From CAYILR01 sp964364175 (GTDB lineage: Bacteria; Bdellovibrionota; UBA1018), in NCBI GenBank assembly GCA_964364175.1, contig CAYILR010000007.1, forward strand, positions 1 through 64,000: a stretch of DNA of 64,000 nt. Direction: 5' to 3'. The position numbers and the translations under genes were made by a program. The notes beneath the pieces were generated by a model that was not told where the DNA came from, did not search any database, and saw only the letters and a program-made list of their open reading frames with translations. Shown here in pieces: positions 1-8,971 of the stretch. Every line of letters begins with the position of its first letter. Within the stretch, counting starts at the first letter, position 1.

Positions 1-68
1 TTTTAGGTGCACCGCTTCAGCCACTGCTCGCATAATCAGGCTGAACAGTTACAAATAGACTTTCATTA

Positions 69-2264
69 TTGCGAAATACCAGCGTGATGGGTTCGTTGGC
101 CCTGATGGGGGTTTACCTACTCTTGGCATTCCTGAAAAGTGACACTTCAAACTGGAACTTGGTATTCGGCACTCTCACCGGGATCATCGAAGTTGGAATC
201 GATCTATTATTGCTATCCATTACGCACACGATCGTCAGATCTCGCTTGAACAAACTCACAGGAATTTTATTTTTTTCCTTCTGTTTTCTGCTGATCGGCG
301 ACGTTGTTTATAATTTTGAAATCAATGTACTGAATTTGACTAATTTAAGGGGAACTGCGTTGGAGATGTCCTACAACGGATCTTATATGTTTTTTCTGCT
401 GACTGCAGCCATTTTTTTCTTCATCAATGCCTATCTTTCCAATCCAAAACACCGTTTAATCCCGGCTGTTTTTTCCGGTTTGATTGCTGTAGGATTTCTT
501 TTGATATTTGTTCCAAAAATGCTTGCCGAGGGGCTACCCTGGTGGAGTTTTGGTTGCCACTTCGTTTGCATGTTATCTAAAGGACTCATCGTCGGGTACG
601 CAATACTGTTTCTAGTATTTGGCTCAAATACAGGGCTCAGACTAATATCGGCGGGCATGCTAACTATATTTTCATACAGTATAATTATGGAATATATTGA
701 AATATTCGGAACTCTCACACAAGGATTAGCGACAGAGGGTTTCTGGATATTCGGACAGTTGATCATCTACTTGGGGCTCAAATCTTTTTATAAAAACGGG
801 ATTCGAGGCGATCAAGATGCAAAAATTACAACATGGGATTTTCAATCGCTTGATTCAAGGCTGCTAATATACGGATTCCTGCTATCGATATCCGCTCTTT
901 TATCTTGGCACAGCATTCATTTGATCTGGCTAAAATCCAGTGGTTTGCCTACAGCTGGTCTAATTTTTGGATGGATTCTTATGATGCTGATTATTTTATC
1001 AGCTTTCACCATTTATTTGAGGACATTCATCATCGAACCACTTCATCAGCTATACAAAAATGTCAGCTCAGCGAACAGCTCGAACAATTTTTCTGTTTCA
1101 AGCATTAGCAGCAGCGAGATTACCGAATTTCGTCAATTGAGCCAAAGCACACTGGATATTTTCAAAAACCTAAAAACAGAAAAAGAAAAAAACGAACAAA
1201 TGAGTCGTATTGCAACACAAATGTCTCACGACATCAGATCTCCATTAGCGGCCTTGCGAATGCTCACCAGCCAAGTGGACTACTTGCCAGAAGACTCACG
1301 GCAAATGATCAACTCTGTCGCCGCACGAATTCATCTGATCGCAGACACTCTTATCAAGTCGCAATCGAATGAAAAAAAAGACAGCCGTTACTTCATAAAC
1401 AAGAGCTGTCTTGCATATTCGGTTGTCGAAAGCATTATCTCGGAAAAACGCTTAATCCTGCCAAAAAATGTTACATTGGATCTGATTGTTTTGGATTATA
1501 TCCATGGATTCTGGATTAACCTTCATGAGGAAACACTAGGCAGAGCGATTTCGAATTTGCTGAATAACAGCATTGATTCTTTCTTGGATAATAACAGAAT
1601 TGGAAACTGTCGAATCACCCTGACTCTGAGTAAAGCCGGCAACAGTGCTATTCGCCTGACTATTCAGGATAACGCTGGAGGAATCCCTCCGGAAGTCGAA
1701 ATAAAAATCCGTGAAGGAATGAAAACAACAACAAAAGAACACGGCCTAGGACCGGGATTGACACACGCAAAAAATGCCCTAGAGGCTTGTTCTGGACGAT
1801 TTGAATTACTCACTCAATTCGGATTTGGAACCGTAATCAACCTGATTATTCCTGTAATCCAGTCGCCCCCTTGGCTTGCTGATTCACTTAGTCTTGAGAA
1901 TATTGATTCGATTGTAGTCATCGATGATGACCCATCCATCCACGAGGTATGGAAAGCTAGGCTGCAAAATGTTATGGATATAATACACTTTAAATCCACT
2001 ACGGAAGCACTAGAGTACCTACCTACTCTCTCCTCAAAATCTTTGTTTTTAGTTGACCACGAATTCCGGAAGACCTCAGAAAATGGACTGAATTTTATAG
2101 AAAGCAGCTTGCTAGGGAAAAAAGCTTACCTGGTCACCAGCCATTATTTAGAAGACGAAATTGGATGTGCTGCTCAAGCCGCTCACATCAAAGTGATTCC
2201 CAAATTTTTAGCACCCTTTATTCGTATTCAAGCAGCTATGCACACTACTTGTGAATTAAGATAA
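69..2264 (+). CDS. Membrane sensor histidine kinase with C-terminal receiver domain
   Basis: A hybrid-type sensor kinase of 731 aa. The first ~330 residues hold about nine or ten hydrophobic segments, so the sensor is probably a multi-pass membrane domain, followed by a short linker. The H-box reads SHDIRSPLAAL, with the phospho-accepting His near residue 387. An N-box (SNLLNNSID, ~500), G1 (DNAGG, ~534) and G2 (GLGPGLTHAK) complete the ATPase domain. A receiver follows from ~615 with the acidic cluster IDDD, phospho-Asp in LVDHEF (~661), a Thr in LVTSH and Lys in VIPK. The start is TTG at 69; GTG at 84 and ATG at 87 are alternatives, and the frame is open upstream only to a stop at 42. The signal sensed and the output are unknown. 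No separate response regulator lies beside it. It converges on the aminopeptidase gene with a 9-bp overlap. Confidence 0.85.
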   Translation: MRNTSVMGSLALMGVYLLLAFLKSDTSNWNLVFGTLTGIIEVGIDLLLLSITHTIVRSRLNKLTGILFFSFCFLLIGDVVYNFEINVLNLTNLRGTALEMSYNGSYMFFLLTAAIFFFINAYLSNPKHRLIPAVFSGLIAVGFLLIFVPKMLAEGLPWWSFGCHFVCMLSKGLIVGYAILFLVFGSNTGLRLISAGMLTIFSYSIIMEYIEIFGTLTQGLATEGFWIFGQLIIYLGLKSFYKNGIRGDQDAKITTWDFQSLDSRLLIYGFLLSISALLSWHSIHLIWLKSSGLPTAGLIFGWILMMLIILSAFTIYLRTFIIEPLHQLYKNVSSANSSNNFSVSSISSSEITEFRQLSQSTLDIFKNLKTEKEKNEQMSRIATQMSHDIRSPLAALRMLTSQVDYLPEDSRQMINSVAARIHLIADTLIKSQSNEKKDSRYFINKSCLAYSVVESIISEKRLILPKNVTLDLIVLDYIHGFWINLHEETLGRAISNLLNNSIDSFLDNNRIGNCRITLTLSKAGNSAIRLTIQDNAGGIPPEVEIKIREGMKTTTKEHGLGPGLTHAKNALEACSGRFELLTQFGFGTVINLIIPVIQSPPWLADSLSLENIDSIVVIDDDPSIHEVWKARLQNVMDIIHFKSTTEALEYLPTLSSKSLFLVDHEFRKTSENGLNFIESSLLGKKAYLVTSHYLEDEIGCAAQAAHIKVIPKFLAPFIRIQAAMHTTCELR

Positions 2265-3782
2265 ATATTTTTCAACCAATTCCACTGCCCATCGCACTCC
2301 AAAACCAGTGGTCTCTGAATTCACCAAGCCCAATCCACCCTTATGGGATTCCGACGCAAGATCCACATGAATCCATGGAGTACCTTTGCCCGCAAAATGG
2401 CTCAAAAATGTCGCGGCGTAGATATGGTCTGCCAAATTTCCTTTCGCCAGCTGCGCGATGTCCGCAATATCTGATTTGAGTCCTTCAGCATAATCCGCAC
2501 CCACAGGAAAACTCCAAACTCTCTCACCAGAAGTTTTTCCACATTCCACACCCAGCACAGCAAGGGATTCTGAATGCGAAAAAATACCGGACCACTTGGT
2601 GCCAAGAGCGCGCACACAGGTGCCTGTCAATGTCGCAAAATCGAGCATCAAATCAGGTTTTGTCTCTCGTGTCGCAATCGACAGAGCATCCGCCAAAACC
2701 ATCCGTCCCTCAGCGTCGGTATCGAGCACTTCAATCGATGTCCCATCCGATGCCACGACCACATCGTTGGGTCGATACCCTGTGGGTGAAATCAAATTCT
2801 CGGCAATGGCCAAGTAGCAGTTGACCTCAAGAGCTGCGCGGCTTTCGACCAGGAAATCCAAGATCGAAAGCGCGAGGGCCGAACCCGTCATGTCCCTGTG
2901 CATTCCCTGCATGTAATCACCTGGTTTGACATTGTATCCGCCGGTATCAAAACAAACACCCTTTCCCACCAAGGTTAGTTTCTTCAAATTTTTCCCGGGT
3001 CCCTTGTAGGTCAGCTTGGCAATTCCGGATTCGGTTTCAGAGTCTGCTTGCACAACCGCCAGGAAAGCACCTGCTTTGCGTTTTCGAAGCTCTTTCACGT
3101 CCAAAAATTCATATCGGACTTTCCATTGTACAGCCATTTCCTCAATACGCTTACGATAAATATGGGGTGTTAAGTGGTTTCCGGGCAACTCCGCCAGAGT
3201 CCGCACGCGATTGGTCGCGATCGCCAAACGCCGCCCCTTCTCACAAAACTTGAGAACCTCATCCTCCTCCAAACGAGAGCTGATTTTTACCTGCAAAGCT
3301 TTTTTCTTGTCGGAGCTTTTGGCCTTGCGCCCGTACTTCTCTGGCGACCAAGCTTGCAAAACGACAAAGCTGGCAAAAGCCTCGATAGCGCGTTTTTGGT
3401 CTGCGGCCTTCAAAGCAGCCACATCCAAAACCACATCTACACTGCGGTTTTTTGGCGTCACCGGAGAATAGAGTTTTCGAATCCCTTCATGCAAATCAAA
3501 AGTCGAAACCGTTGCACTCAGCAAAAGTGCTCGAAGAGTTCCGCCGCCCTCGCGATGAAGTTCGATTGACTGCGTATGCGCGGATGCATCCGGCTTCAAC
3601 TCATCCAATAAAAACTGCAATTCAGTCTTCGCAAGGCCCGCCTTCGTACTCGGACGATCTAATAGCTTCTTGCGATCCTCGGTTGGCAAAACCACGCACT
3701 CTTGGACTCCATGCACGGCTGCAGCATTGGACTTGGGCGAAACCACATCAAATTGGACGGTGTAAGATAGTGTAGAATTCAT
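2256..3782 (-). CDS. pepA: Leucyl aminopeptidase, M17 family (PepA-like)
   Basis: A cytosolic two-metal aminopeptidase that removes N-terminal residues from peptides. At 508 aa it has the usual family length. The C-terminal catalytic half carries the metal and active-site signatures: VGKGVCFDTGG (residues 272-282, Lys and Asp ligands), an Asp at ~297 in HRDMTG, and DTDAEGR (354-360), which matches the M17 signature NTDAEGR with Asp for Asn at the first position. The N-terminal half is the divergent macrodomain-like part typical of the family. The start is an ATG at 3782. The gene stands alone, its 3' end overlapping the convergent kinase gene. Confidence 0.9.
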   Translation of the reverse strand: MNSTLSYTVQFDVVSPKSNAAAVHGVQECVVLPTEDRKKLLDRPSTKAGLAKTELQFLLDELKPDASAHTQSIELHREGGGTLRALLLSATVSTFDLHEGIRKLYSPVTPKNRSVDVVLDVAALKAADQKRAIEAFASFVVLQAWSPEKYGRKAKSSDKKKALQVKISSRLEEDEVLKFCEKGRRLAIATNRVRTLAELPGNHLTPHIYRKRIEEMAVQWKVRYEFLDVKELRKRKAGAFLAVVQADSETESGIAKLTYKGPGKNLKKLTLVGKGVCFDTGGYNVKPGDYMQGMHRDMTGSALALSILDFLVESRAALEVNCYLAIAENLISPTGYRPNDVVVASDGTSIEVLDTDAEGRMVLADALSIATRETKPDLMLDFATLTGTCVRALGTKWSGIFSHSESLAVLGVECGKTSGERVWSFPVGADYAEGLKSDIADIAQLAKGNLADHIYAATFLSHFAGKGTPWIHVDLASESHKGGLGLVNSETTGFGVRWAVELVEKYLS

Positions 3783-3857
3783 CGATTTGACCTCTTTTAG
3801 GGCCTATCTGTTTTCTGCTTTTTGGACAATCTCAATTTATGACGCTACAACCACTTT

Positions 3858-4580
3858 ATGAATTCCTCACTCTCAGCAAAACCAATTCAAACTTCGATTT
3901 ACAGAGCAGACATCCCCCTCGAAGATTTCCTCTGGCAGCACCTAGAAGGCCAACTCCAAGAAAAAACCATCATCGCCATTACTTCCAAGATCATTTCTGT
4001 TTCAGAAAACCGATTGGTCCAAAAATCCCAGATTTCTAAGGCCGAACTCATTCAACAGGAAGCCGACGTCTTGATCTGCGAAACTATTTATGGAGTCAGT
4101 CTAACGATCAAAGACGGTATCCTCATCCCCTCCGCTGGAATTGACGAATCCAATAGCGAAGACGGAGCTTATATTCTCTATCCCCGCGATTCGTTTGCTT
4201 CCGCTCGTCAAATTTGGGAGTTTCTCAGAAATAAATCGGGAATCAAAAATCTGGGGATCATCATTACCGACTCACATACCCACCCTCTCCGAAGAGGCGT
4301 GACAGGAATCGCGCTGGCTCACTGGGGATTCAAAGCTACTCGAAATCTCGTTGGTGATAGCGACCTTTTTGGAAGAAAGATCACGATGACCTCGGTTAAC
4401 GTCGTCGACTCCCTGGCCGTAGCAGCTGTTTTTGTGATGGGAGAAGCAGCCGAATGCCAGCCCATCGCTTTGGTTGAAGCTACTGACGTTGTATTTTGTG
4501 ACGAAACGAATCCGAGTGAAATCCAAATTCCTTTGGATCAAGACCTGTATGGTCCTTTAATCTCTCCGACTCGAACTTAG
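3858..4580 (+). CDS. CofE-like gamma-glutamyl ligase (F420-0:gamma-glutamate ligase family)
   Basis: A 240-aa protein of the CofE/COG1478 fold. Family blocks seen are ITSKIISVSENR (~42-53), SAGIDESN (~93-100), TDSHTHPLRRGVTG (~139-152, the metal/GTP-binding stretch) and DSLAVAAVFVMGEAAE near the C-terminus. CofE proper adds gamma-glutamate to coenzyme F420-0, but nothing else in this window belongs to F420 synthesis. In Chlamydia, members of this family stand in for FolC as folate gamma-glutamate ligases, so a folate or other glutamylation role is as likely here. The substrate cannot be read from the sequence. The gene is divergent from pepA and converges, with a 4-bp overlap, on the next gene. 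Confidence 0.7.
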   Translation: MNSSLSAKPIQTSIYRADIPLEDFLWQHLEGQLQEKTIIAITSKIISVSENRLVQKSQISKAELIQQEADVLICETIYGVSLTIKDGILIPSAGIDESNSEDGAYILYPRDSFASARQIWEFLRNKSGIKNLGIIITDSHTHPLRRGVTGIALAHWGFKATRNLVGDSDLFGRKITMTSVNVVDSLAVAAVFVMGEAAECQPIALVEATDVVFCDETNPSEIQIPLDQDLYGPLISPTRT

Positions 4581-5026
4581 TGTAAATTTTCGGGGTTAAA
4601 ACCCTTGATCGTATCAATCACGCGCTTCTCGATCTCATCATCGGTTTCATAGACATCATCGATATGAGTGGAACGCATCAGATAGCTGGCTACACGGGTG
4701 GCCAACTCGCGCATCGAGGTTTGGAAGAAAAATCCGTTCAGCTCATCATCGCCAAACGTAGACTTCACAATGGCTTTGGCGGCTTTGAACTGGTCGCTCT
4801 CGGCAAACTGCGAATCTGCCAACGCCTCGGCTCGCGCTCCCATTCGGGACAAGGCCCGCTCGCGGAGGTCTTGCTCGGTCAAAATCCCTGGACCCAGGAG
4901 CGAGTAAAGCTCATCCTGGATGATCTGCCGAAGCCGGGGCGAGAATGTGATCGCCTTGGCGTTCTCCAGACGGTTCACAATGCTTTTGCACAGTAATTTT
5001 ACGGTATCTCTTTGTGTGGCGCTCAT
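4577..5026 (-). CDS. DUF507-like small protein
   Basis: A 149-aa soluble, charged, mainly helical protein with no signal peptide or membrane segment. The pattern of paired helices ending in a charged stretch (EIEKRVIDTIKGF near the C-terminus) recalls the DUF507 family common in delta-type proteobacteria. That assignment is from general resemblance and is not secure. No catalytic motif is visible. The ATG at 5026 follows a GAG-containing stretch. It lies 31 bp downstream of murJ on the same strand and may be cotranscribed. Confidence 0.55.
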   Translation of the reverse strand: MSATQRDTVKLLCKSIVNRLENAKAITFSPRLRQIIQDELYSLLGPGILTEQDLRERALSRMGARAEALADSQFAESDQFKAAKAIVKSTFGDDELNGFFFQTSMRELATRVASYLMRSTHIDDVYETDDEIEKRVIDTIKGFNPENLH

Positions 5027-5057
5027 GAGTTCCTCATTCCCTATGCCGGAGCTTAGC

Positions 5058-6722
5058 TCAATTTGATTTCCGACTCAGCTTGTTTTTTACTTTTTTTGTA
5101 AAAATATCAAAAGCGTCCAATAAATCCTGAAGCCGGAGCAGGTACGCAGCCCCAATCACGAACAATCCACCCTCTCCCACCAGCACCAAAACCTTGAAAA
5201 TCCGGCCCATTGCACCTTCGGGGCTTCCTAAGAACTGATCCCAGAGATGATGACTGCCCCCACAAACCGCACCCATTCCCAATGCCACCCCCAGATAAAC
5301 CACGAATGGCTTGAAAATCGGACCCCAGTCGAAACTCTGCCCTTGAGCGGCCAATGCCAATCGCACAGCAAATAATAAAAAAACAAAATTCAAAACCGCT
5401 GCACACGATGTCCCAAGAGCCAACCCCGCAAAACCCATCGGTCCGATCAAGAGCCAGTTGCAGAGCAACGTAAACAAGACCGAAAAAACACTCGAAATCA
5501 CGGCAATTCGGACCTTTCCGAGCGCATAACAAACTGGAACCAGGACTTTGACCCCCGAATACGCGGTCAACCCGACCGCGTACATCGCGAGCGCCCAAGC
5601 CGTAGCCTGGGTGTCGCTGGCATCAAACCGTCCGTGCTGAAAGAGCATTTGGATGATCGGCACACCGAGAAAGGCCAACCCCGCAGAAGCGGGCAAATTG
5701 ACCGCAAAAACTTGCCTGAGGCTGGTTTGAATCACCTGAGCCGTGCCCGCAACATCCTTGGCCACCCACATTCGCGAAACCTGCGGCAAAGTCGCCGAGG
5801 CCAACGAAACTCCAAAAACACCGATCGGGAACTGCATCAACCTGAAAGCATAATTGAGCCACGAAACAGCGCCAGCGCCTTGTGAGGTCGCGAGAATGCT
5901 GTTGACCAGGACATTCACCTGAGTCGCGGCAAGCCCCAGCGTCCCGGGCAACATCATGACTAGGACTTTGCGCAAAGCCGGATCACGATGCCAAAGAGGG
6001 TCCTTCCCCGCCACAAATCCCGGCCAACGATATCCCACGCGGTACAGCGTCGGCAGCTGGCAAAAAGCCTGAACCGCTCCTCCCGCCAAAACTCCAATCG
6101 CCATTCCCACAATCGGTTCGACTCCCCACTGCGGCAGAAGTAAAGTCAATGCAACCCCAACGACAATTGAAGCTGCATTAAAAAGTGCCGAGGCAAACGC
6201 CGGCAAAAAGAACTTCCCGCACGCATTCAAAATCCCCATGAATGCGGCAGCCAGAGCAACCAAAGGAAAAAAAGGAAAAAGCAGACGAGTCATCGTCACC
6301 GTTAATTCGAATTTTCCTTCCACGAGGTGATACGCGCTGGCGTAAATTTCTACCAATTGAGGCGCAAAAATCACCCCCACCACCGCTAAAAATGAAACAA
6401 AAACAAAAAGAACCCGGAACACCAACCCGGCCACCCGCCAAGCCCTACGATCCCCTTCTTCGGCCCGCACACGCGTGAACGTCGGCACGAGCGAAGCACT
6501 CATCGCGCCCTCGGCAAATAAATCTCTCAGCAAATTAGGAATTCGAAACGCGATCTGAAAAGCATCCGTCGCATGACCCGCACCAAAGAAATAAGCAAAA
6601 ACCTGTTCGCGCACGAGCCCTAGAACACGACTCATCAGCGTGGCCACACTCATTGCGGCCGCAGCACGACCGACACTAGATTTTGAATTTACGCTTGAAT
6701 GCCGAAGGTCTTGCTCAGCCAC
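5058..6722 (-). CDS. murJ: Lipid II flippase MurJ (MviN)
   Basis: Flips the peptidoglycan precursor lipid II across the inner membrane. The 554-aa protein shows the family N-terminal signature: MSRVLGLVREQVFAYFFG (residues ~30-47), then DAFQIAFRIPNLLRDLFAEGAMSA, which includes the essential charged residues of the MurJ cavity. About 14 hydrophobic segments follow. The C-terminal tail is basic. The assigned ATG at 6722 overlaps the upstream small gene by 34 bp; an internal Met at residue 24, just ahead of MSRVLG, is the alternative and would remove the overlap. Gene order suggests transcription with the upstream PHA-granule-domain and carboxylase-like genes. Confidence 0.93.
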   Translation of the reverse strand: MAEQDLRHSSVNSKSSVGRAAAAMSVATLMSRVLGLVREQVFAYFFGAGHATDAFQIAFRIPNLLRDLFAEGAMSASLVPTFTRVRAEEGDRRAWRVAGLVFRVLFVFVSFLAVVGVIFAPQLVEIYASAYHLVEGKFELTVTMTRLLFPFFPLVALAAAFMGILNACGKFFLPAFASALFNAASIVVGVALTLLLPQWGVEPIVGMAIGVLAGGAVQAFCQLPTLYRVGYRWPGFVAGKDPLWHRDPALRKVLVMMLPGTLGLAATQVNVLVNSILATSQGAGAVSWLNYAFRLMQFPIGVFGVSLASATLPQVSRMWVAKDVAGTAQVIQTSLRQVFAVNLPASAGLAFLGVPIIQMLFQHGRFDASDTQATAWALAMYAVGLTAYSGVKVLVPVCYALGKVRIAVISSVFSVLFTLLCNWLLIGPMGFAGLALGTSCAAVLNFVFLLFAVRLALAAQGQSFDWGPIFKPFVVYLGVALGMGAVCGGSHHLWDQFLGSPEGAMGRIFKVLVLVGEGGLFVIGAAYLLRLQDLLDAFDIFTKKVKNKLSRKSN

Positions 6723-6991
6723 TTATTGATACCTTCGTCGAGTTTTCCTCGAAAGGGAGCCGCCATCAGACCCAGCTTCACATTCAATTCGATGCAGCCT
6801 TCTTTGCAAACGAGGGAGGCTGTCGCCATCGAGGATTTTACATCCACTGTTTTGGCGCTGGCATTCCGATCGATGTCGAATTTCCCCATCGGGATTTTGC
6901 TGACAAACCGATCGATGTCACCGGCGACTTTGTCATACAGTTCTTGTGCAGACTTCCCCTTGATTTCCACTTTGCGCGAATAGCTTGGCAT
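6689..6991 (-). CDS. Polyhydroxyalkanoic acid system family (PHA_gran_rgn) small protein
   Basis: A 100-aa protein resembling the PF09650 family. It has an N-terminal SAQELYDKVAGDIDRFV-type helix, an alternating strand region (DVKSSMATASLVCKEGCIELNVKLG) and the C-terminal signature GLMAAPFRGKLDEGINKWLSK. The family is named from PHA loci but has no proven biochemical role, and no PHA synthase or phasin is visible here. The gene lies 10 bp downstream of the carboxylase-like gene and overlaps the 5' end of murJ by 34 bp, so the three are probably one transcript. Confidence 0.65.
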   Translation of the reverse strand: MPSYSRKVEIKGKSAQELYDKVAGDIDRFVSKIPMGKFDIDRNASAKTVDVKSSMATASLVCKEGCIELNVKLGLMAAPFRGKLDEGINKWLSKTFGIQA

Positions 6992-7001
6992 AGAGACTAT
7001 G

Positions 7002-8960
7002 CTAAACCAGTTTTTCGTACTCCGCCAGAACCTGGCCGCAGAAAACTTCTTGATCAGGCTTAACCAGCCATTTGGAAATTTTGGCCGTAATGGGAAGCGC
7101 GTGAGGAATCAGCATTCTCATCGATTCGATCAGGATCATATTGCGATGGGCGGGAACTTTGGCCTGAGCGCGAAAATGAATGGAATAAACTCGCCCTGAA
7201 GTCAGGGCGGTGACTGGCAGAATCGGAGCTCCATCGGAGTTTTTGGTGATCAGGGATTTGCGCACCATCACCGACCATGAGCCGATTCGAACGCGCCAAC
7301 GGGAATTACCCAGGGGATAGGCGCAACAGCGGCGGATTTGTCCCTCAGCGATTTGAAGTGTACCTGAAATTCCTGGCTCGGCGGGTTGACCAGGCAGTCT
7401 TTCTCCGCGCTCCCACGTCACTGGATCATGAACCCATTTAATTTTTTCCAACTTTTCTGGGGCACGCTGATCACCCACGATCCATCTGGTCGGTTTTTGG
7501 TCGTGGCGTGAGCCACTCGCCCTTCCTTCCAATGATTCACATAGTGCTGCGAAAACTCCCAGCCACTCCTGCGGAGGGCGAATCTCGGGAATGAATTCCT
7601 CGTCGACAAAACTGGCGTGGAACATCCCCTGCTTCACCCAGGAGTGATTCAAGAGCTCCATCAAAAAACGCTCATTGGTCTGAAGCCCGCCCGCGATCCA
7701 AACTTCATTCAAAACATGCATCGCTGCCAAAATCGTCTGTCTGCGAATCGGGCTTCCCACCAGAACCCAGCCGATGAGCGGATCAGAATTCGACTGAGGG
7801 TCATCGCCCGCTTTCACACCTAAATGGAGTTCTGCCACAGCACCCGGAAGCTTCCAAAGAGTCCGATCTGTTGCCTCACGAACTTCCCCCGGCTGAGGTA
7901 ATTGCATCAGCAAGTCCTCAGCATAAAGGCGAAGCGACAGCGCCTGCGACCACATTCGATCAGGTTTCATTGCGGGCAGCTCCGATGGTTTTACTGTGGA
8001 CTTGAGCGTCGCCATTTGCCAGGCAGCTGCGTGAGTGCCCGCGACCTTTTCCCAAAGCGGAAAACTTGAGGTCAAGCGAGGACTGCCCCCGAGGAGATAT
8101 GCGCGAGGACCATCCAAAGCAAAATCGAGCGTACCAACTCCAACATAACCGCATTTTTTCAGAAGCAGTTCTGACCAATGCTGAATTCGTTCGAAGGTTT
8201 TCGGATCAATGTCCACACCCCCGCAAAATTCAACTAACTTTCGATAACGACACTGCAGAGAAACATCCAGAACCGGGAAAAATTTAAGCGTGCCATCCTT
8301 GAATCTAACAAAAGGGCAGGAAATTTGCCGCGCACCTTCGAGGTGCCTCTCAGCAAAGAAAATCGACTCGTCAAAGCTACTTTGAAGCTGCTCAATCCAA
8401 AGCGGTAGGCGCGCACTCAACTCGTCAGCACTGTGAATGGCTAAAAGCCCCACTCCGCCGACGCCTCTCACGGATTTGAGAACAATCGGAAACGGAGCTG
8501 AGGTTTTCTTCAACCAACGCTCAATCTCGCGCTTGCTGTGGAAGGGAGAAAACTCTTGGACTAAGTGAGGAATTTTCAATGCATCCGCTTGGGTCAGCAG
8601 ACTCAGACGATTGCTGAAGAGCGACAAGCATCGCACGGTGGGAGCAATCACCATAAGCCCGAGATCCTGTCCGACTTGCACGAGTTCCGGCCGTTCGGCC
8701 CAATAACTCGCTCCTGGATGAACCAGATGGGGCTGTCCTTCCCACTCCAAACCTGCCATGCCCTGAAATTTCAGGAGAGCGGCACGGAGTTTCTCAACAG
8801 CATCTGGGTCAGTGGGCGACGGAAAACCAGCGTCTGGAAATACGGGTTCAATTCCCAGCTCTTCGAGTTCAGCAGCGATTCTTTTACCAGAAAGACGCTC
8901 GCCCAGAATCAGGGCTTTCGTCGATGGCATGAGCGTATTGCTGGCTAAGCTTGTCTTCAT
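7002..8960 (-). CDS. Biotin carboxylase/biotinyl-domain protein lacking catalytic and biotinylation residues (likely pseudoenzyme)
   Basis: The 652-aa protein follows the plan of an acyl-CoA carboxylase alpha subunit: a Rossmann-like N-domain (KALILGERLSGKRIA), an ATP-grasp region with Lys 162 and a reduced glycine loop (KSVRGVGGVG, 162-171), a carboxylase C-domain, and a C-terminal biotinyl-like domain. Key residues are replaced. The strand that reads IEMNTRIQVEH in AccC reads LLGGSPRLTSS here (~289-299), losing the metal-binding Glu and Asn and keeping the Arg. The HVEIQ block is RQISC. The QRRHQK block is QCRYRK. The biotin acceptor motif AMKM/EAMKM is ESMRM, with Arg 615 where the biotinylated Lys should be. 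The frame is intact over 1.96 kb, so the gene is maintained. A copy of the 16-bp dispersed repeat is read in frame at 7501-7516 (SGSRHD). It may be structural or regulatory; its partner is unknown. Confidence 0.75.
   Translation of the reverse strand: MKTSLASNTLMPSTKALILGERLSGKRIAAELEELGIEPVFPDAGFPSPTDPDAVEKLRAALLKFQGMAGLEWEGQPHLVHPGASYWAERPELVQVGQDLGLMVIAPTVRCLSLFSNRLSLLTQADALKIPHLVQEFSPFHSKREIERWLKKTSAPFPIVLKSVRGVGGVGLLAIHSADELSARLPLWIEQLQSSFDESIFFAERHLEGARQISCPFVRFKDGTLKFFPVLDVSLQCRYRKLVEFCGGVDIDPKTFERIQHWSELLLKKCGYVGVGTLDFALDGPRAYLLGGSPRLTSSFPLWEKVAGTHAAAWQMATLKSTVKPSELPAMKPDRMWSQALSLRLYAEDLLMQLPQPGEVREATDRTLWKLPGAVAELHLGVKAGDDPQSNSDPLIGWVLVGSPIRRQTILAAMHVLNEVWIAGGLQTNERFLMELLNHSWVKQGMFHASFVDEEFIPEIRPPQEWLGVFAALCESLEGRASGSRHDQKPTRWIVGDQRAPEKLEKIKWVHDPVTWERGERLPGQPAEPGISGTLQIAEGQIRRCCAYPLGNSRWRVRIGSWSVMVRKSLITKNSDGAPILPVTALTSGRVYSIHFRAQAKVPAHRNMILIESMRMLIPHALPITAKISKWLVKPDQEVFCGQVLAEYEKLV
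7501..7516 (-). repeat. 16-bp dispersed palindromic repeat, copy 1 (inside the carboxylase-like gene)
   Basis: On the minus strand this reads GTGGCTCACGCCACGA, an imperfect palindrome with GTGGC/GCCAC arms. The same unit (G or A at position 8) recurs at 40171, 40198, 61237 and 63480. Here it is translated as SGSRHD in a part of the protein without recognisable carboxylase motifs, so it looks like an insertion tolerated in a loop. Confidence 0.8.
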
Positions 8961-8971
8961 TCGCGCCTGAC

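Noticed and set aside
210..1000. The kinase sensor region as a transporter domain
   Set aside because: The hydrophobic segments carry no transporter signature and lead straight into a kinase core; read as a membrane sensor only.
3174..3775. Plus-strand open frames inside pepA (131 and 107 aa)
   Set aside because: Antisense shadows of a clear M17 gene, with no start context or family pattern of their own; the same holds for similar frames opposite rpoD, mvaD and the importer genes.
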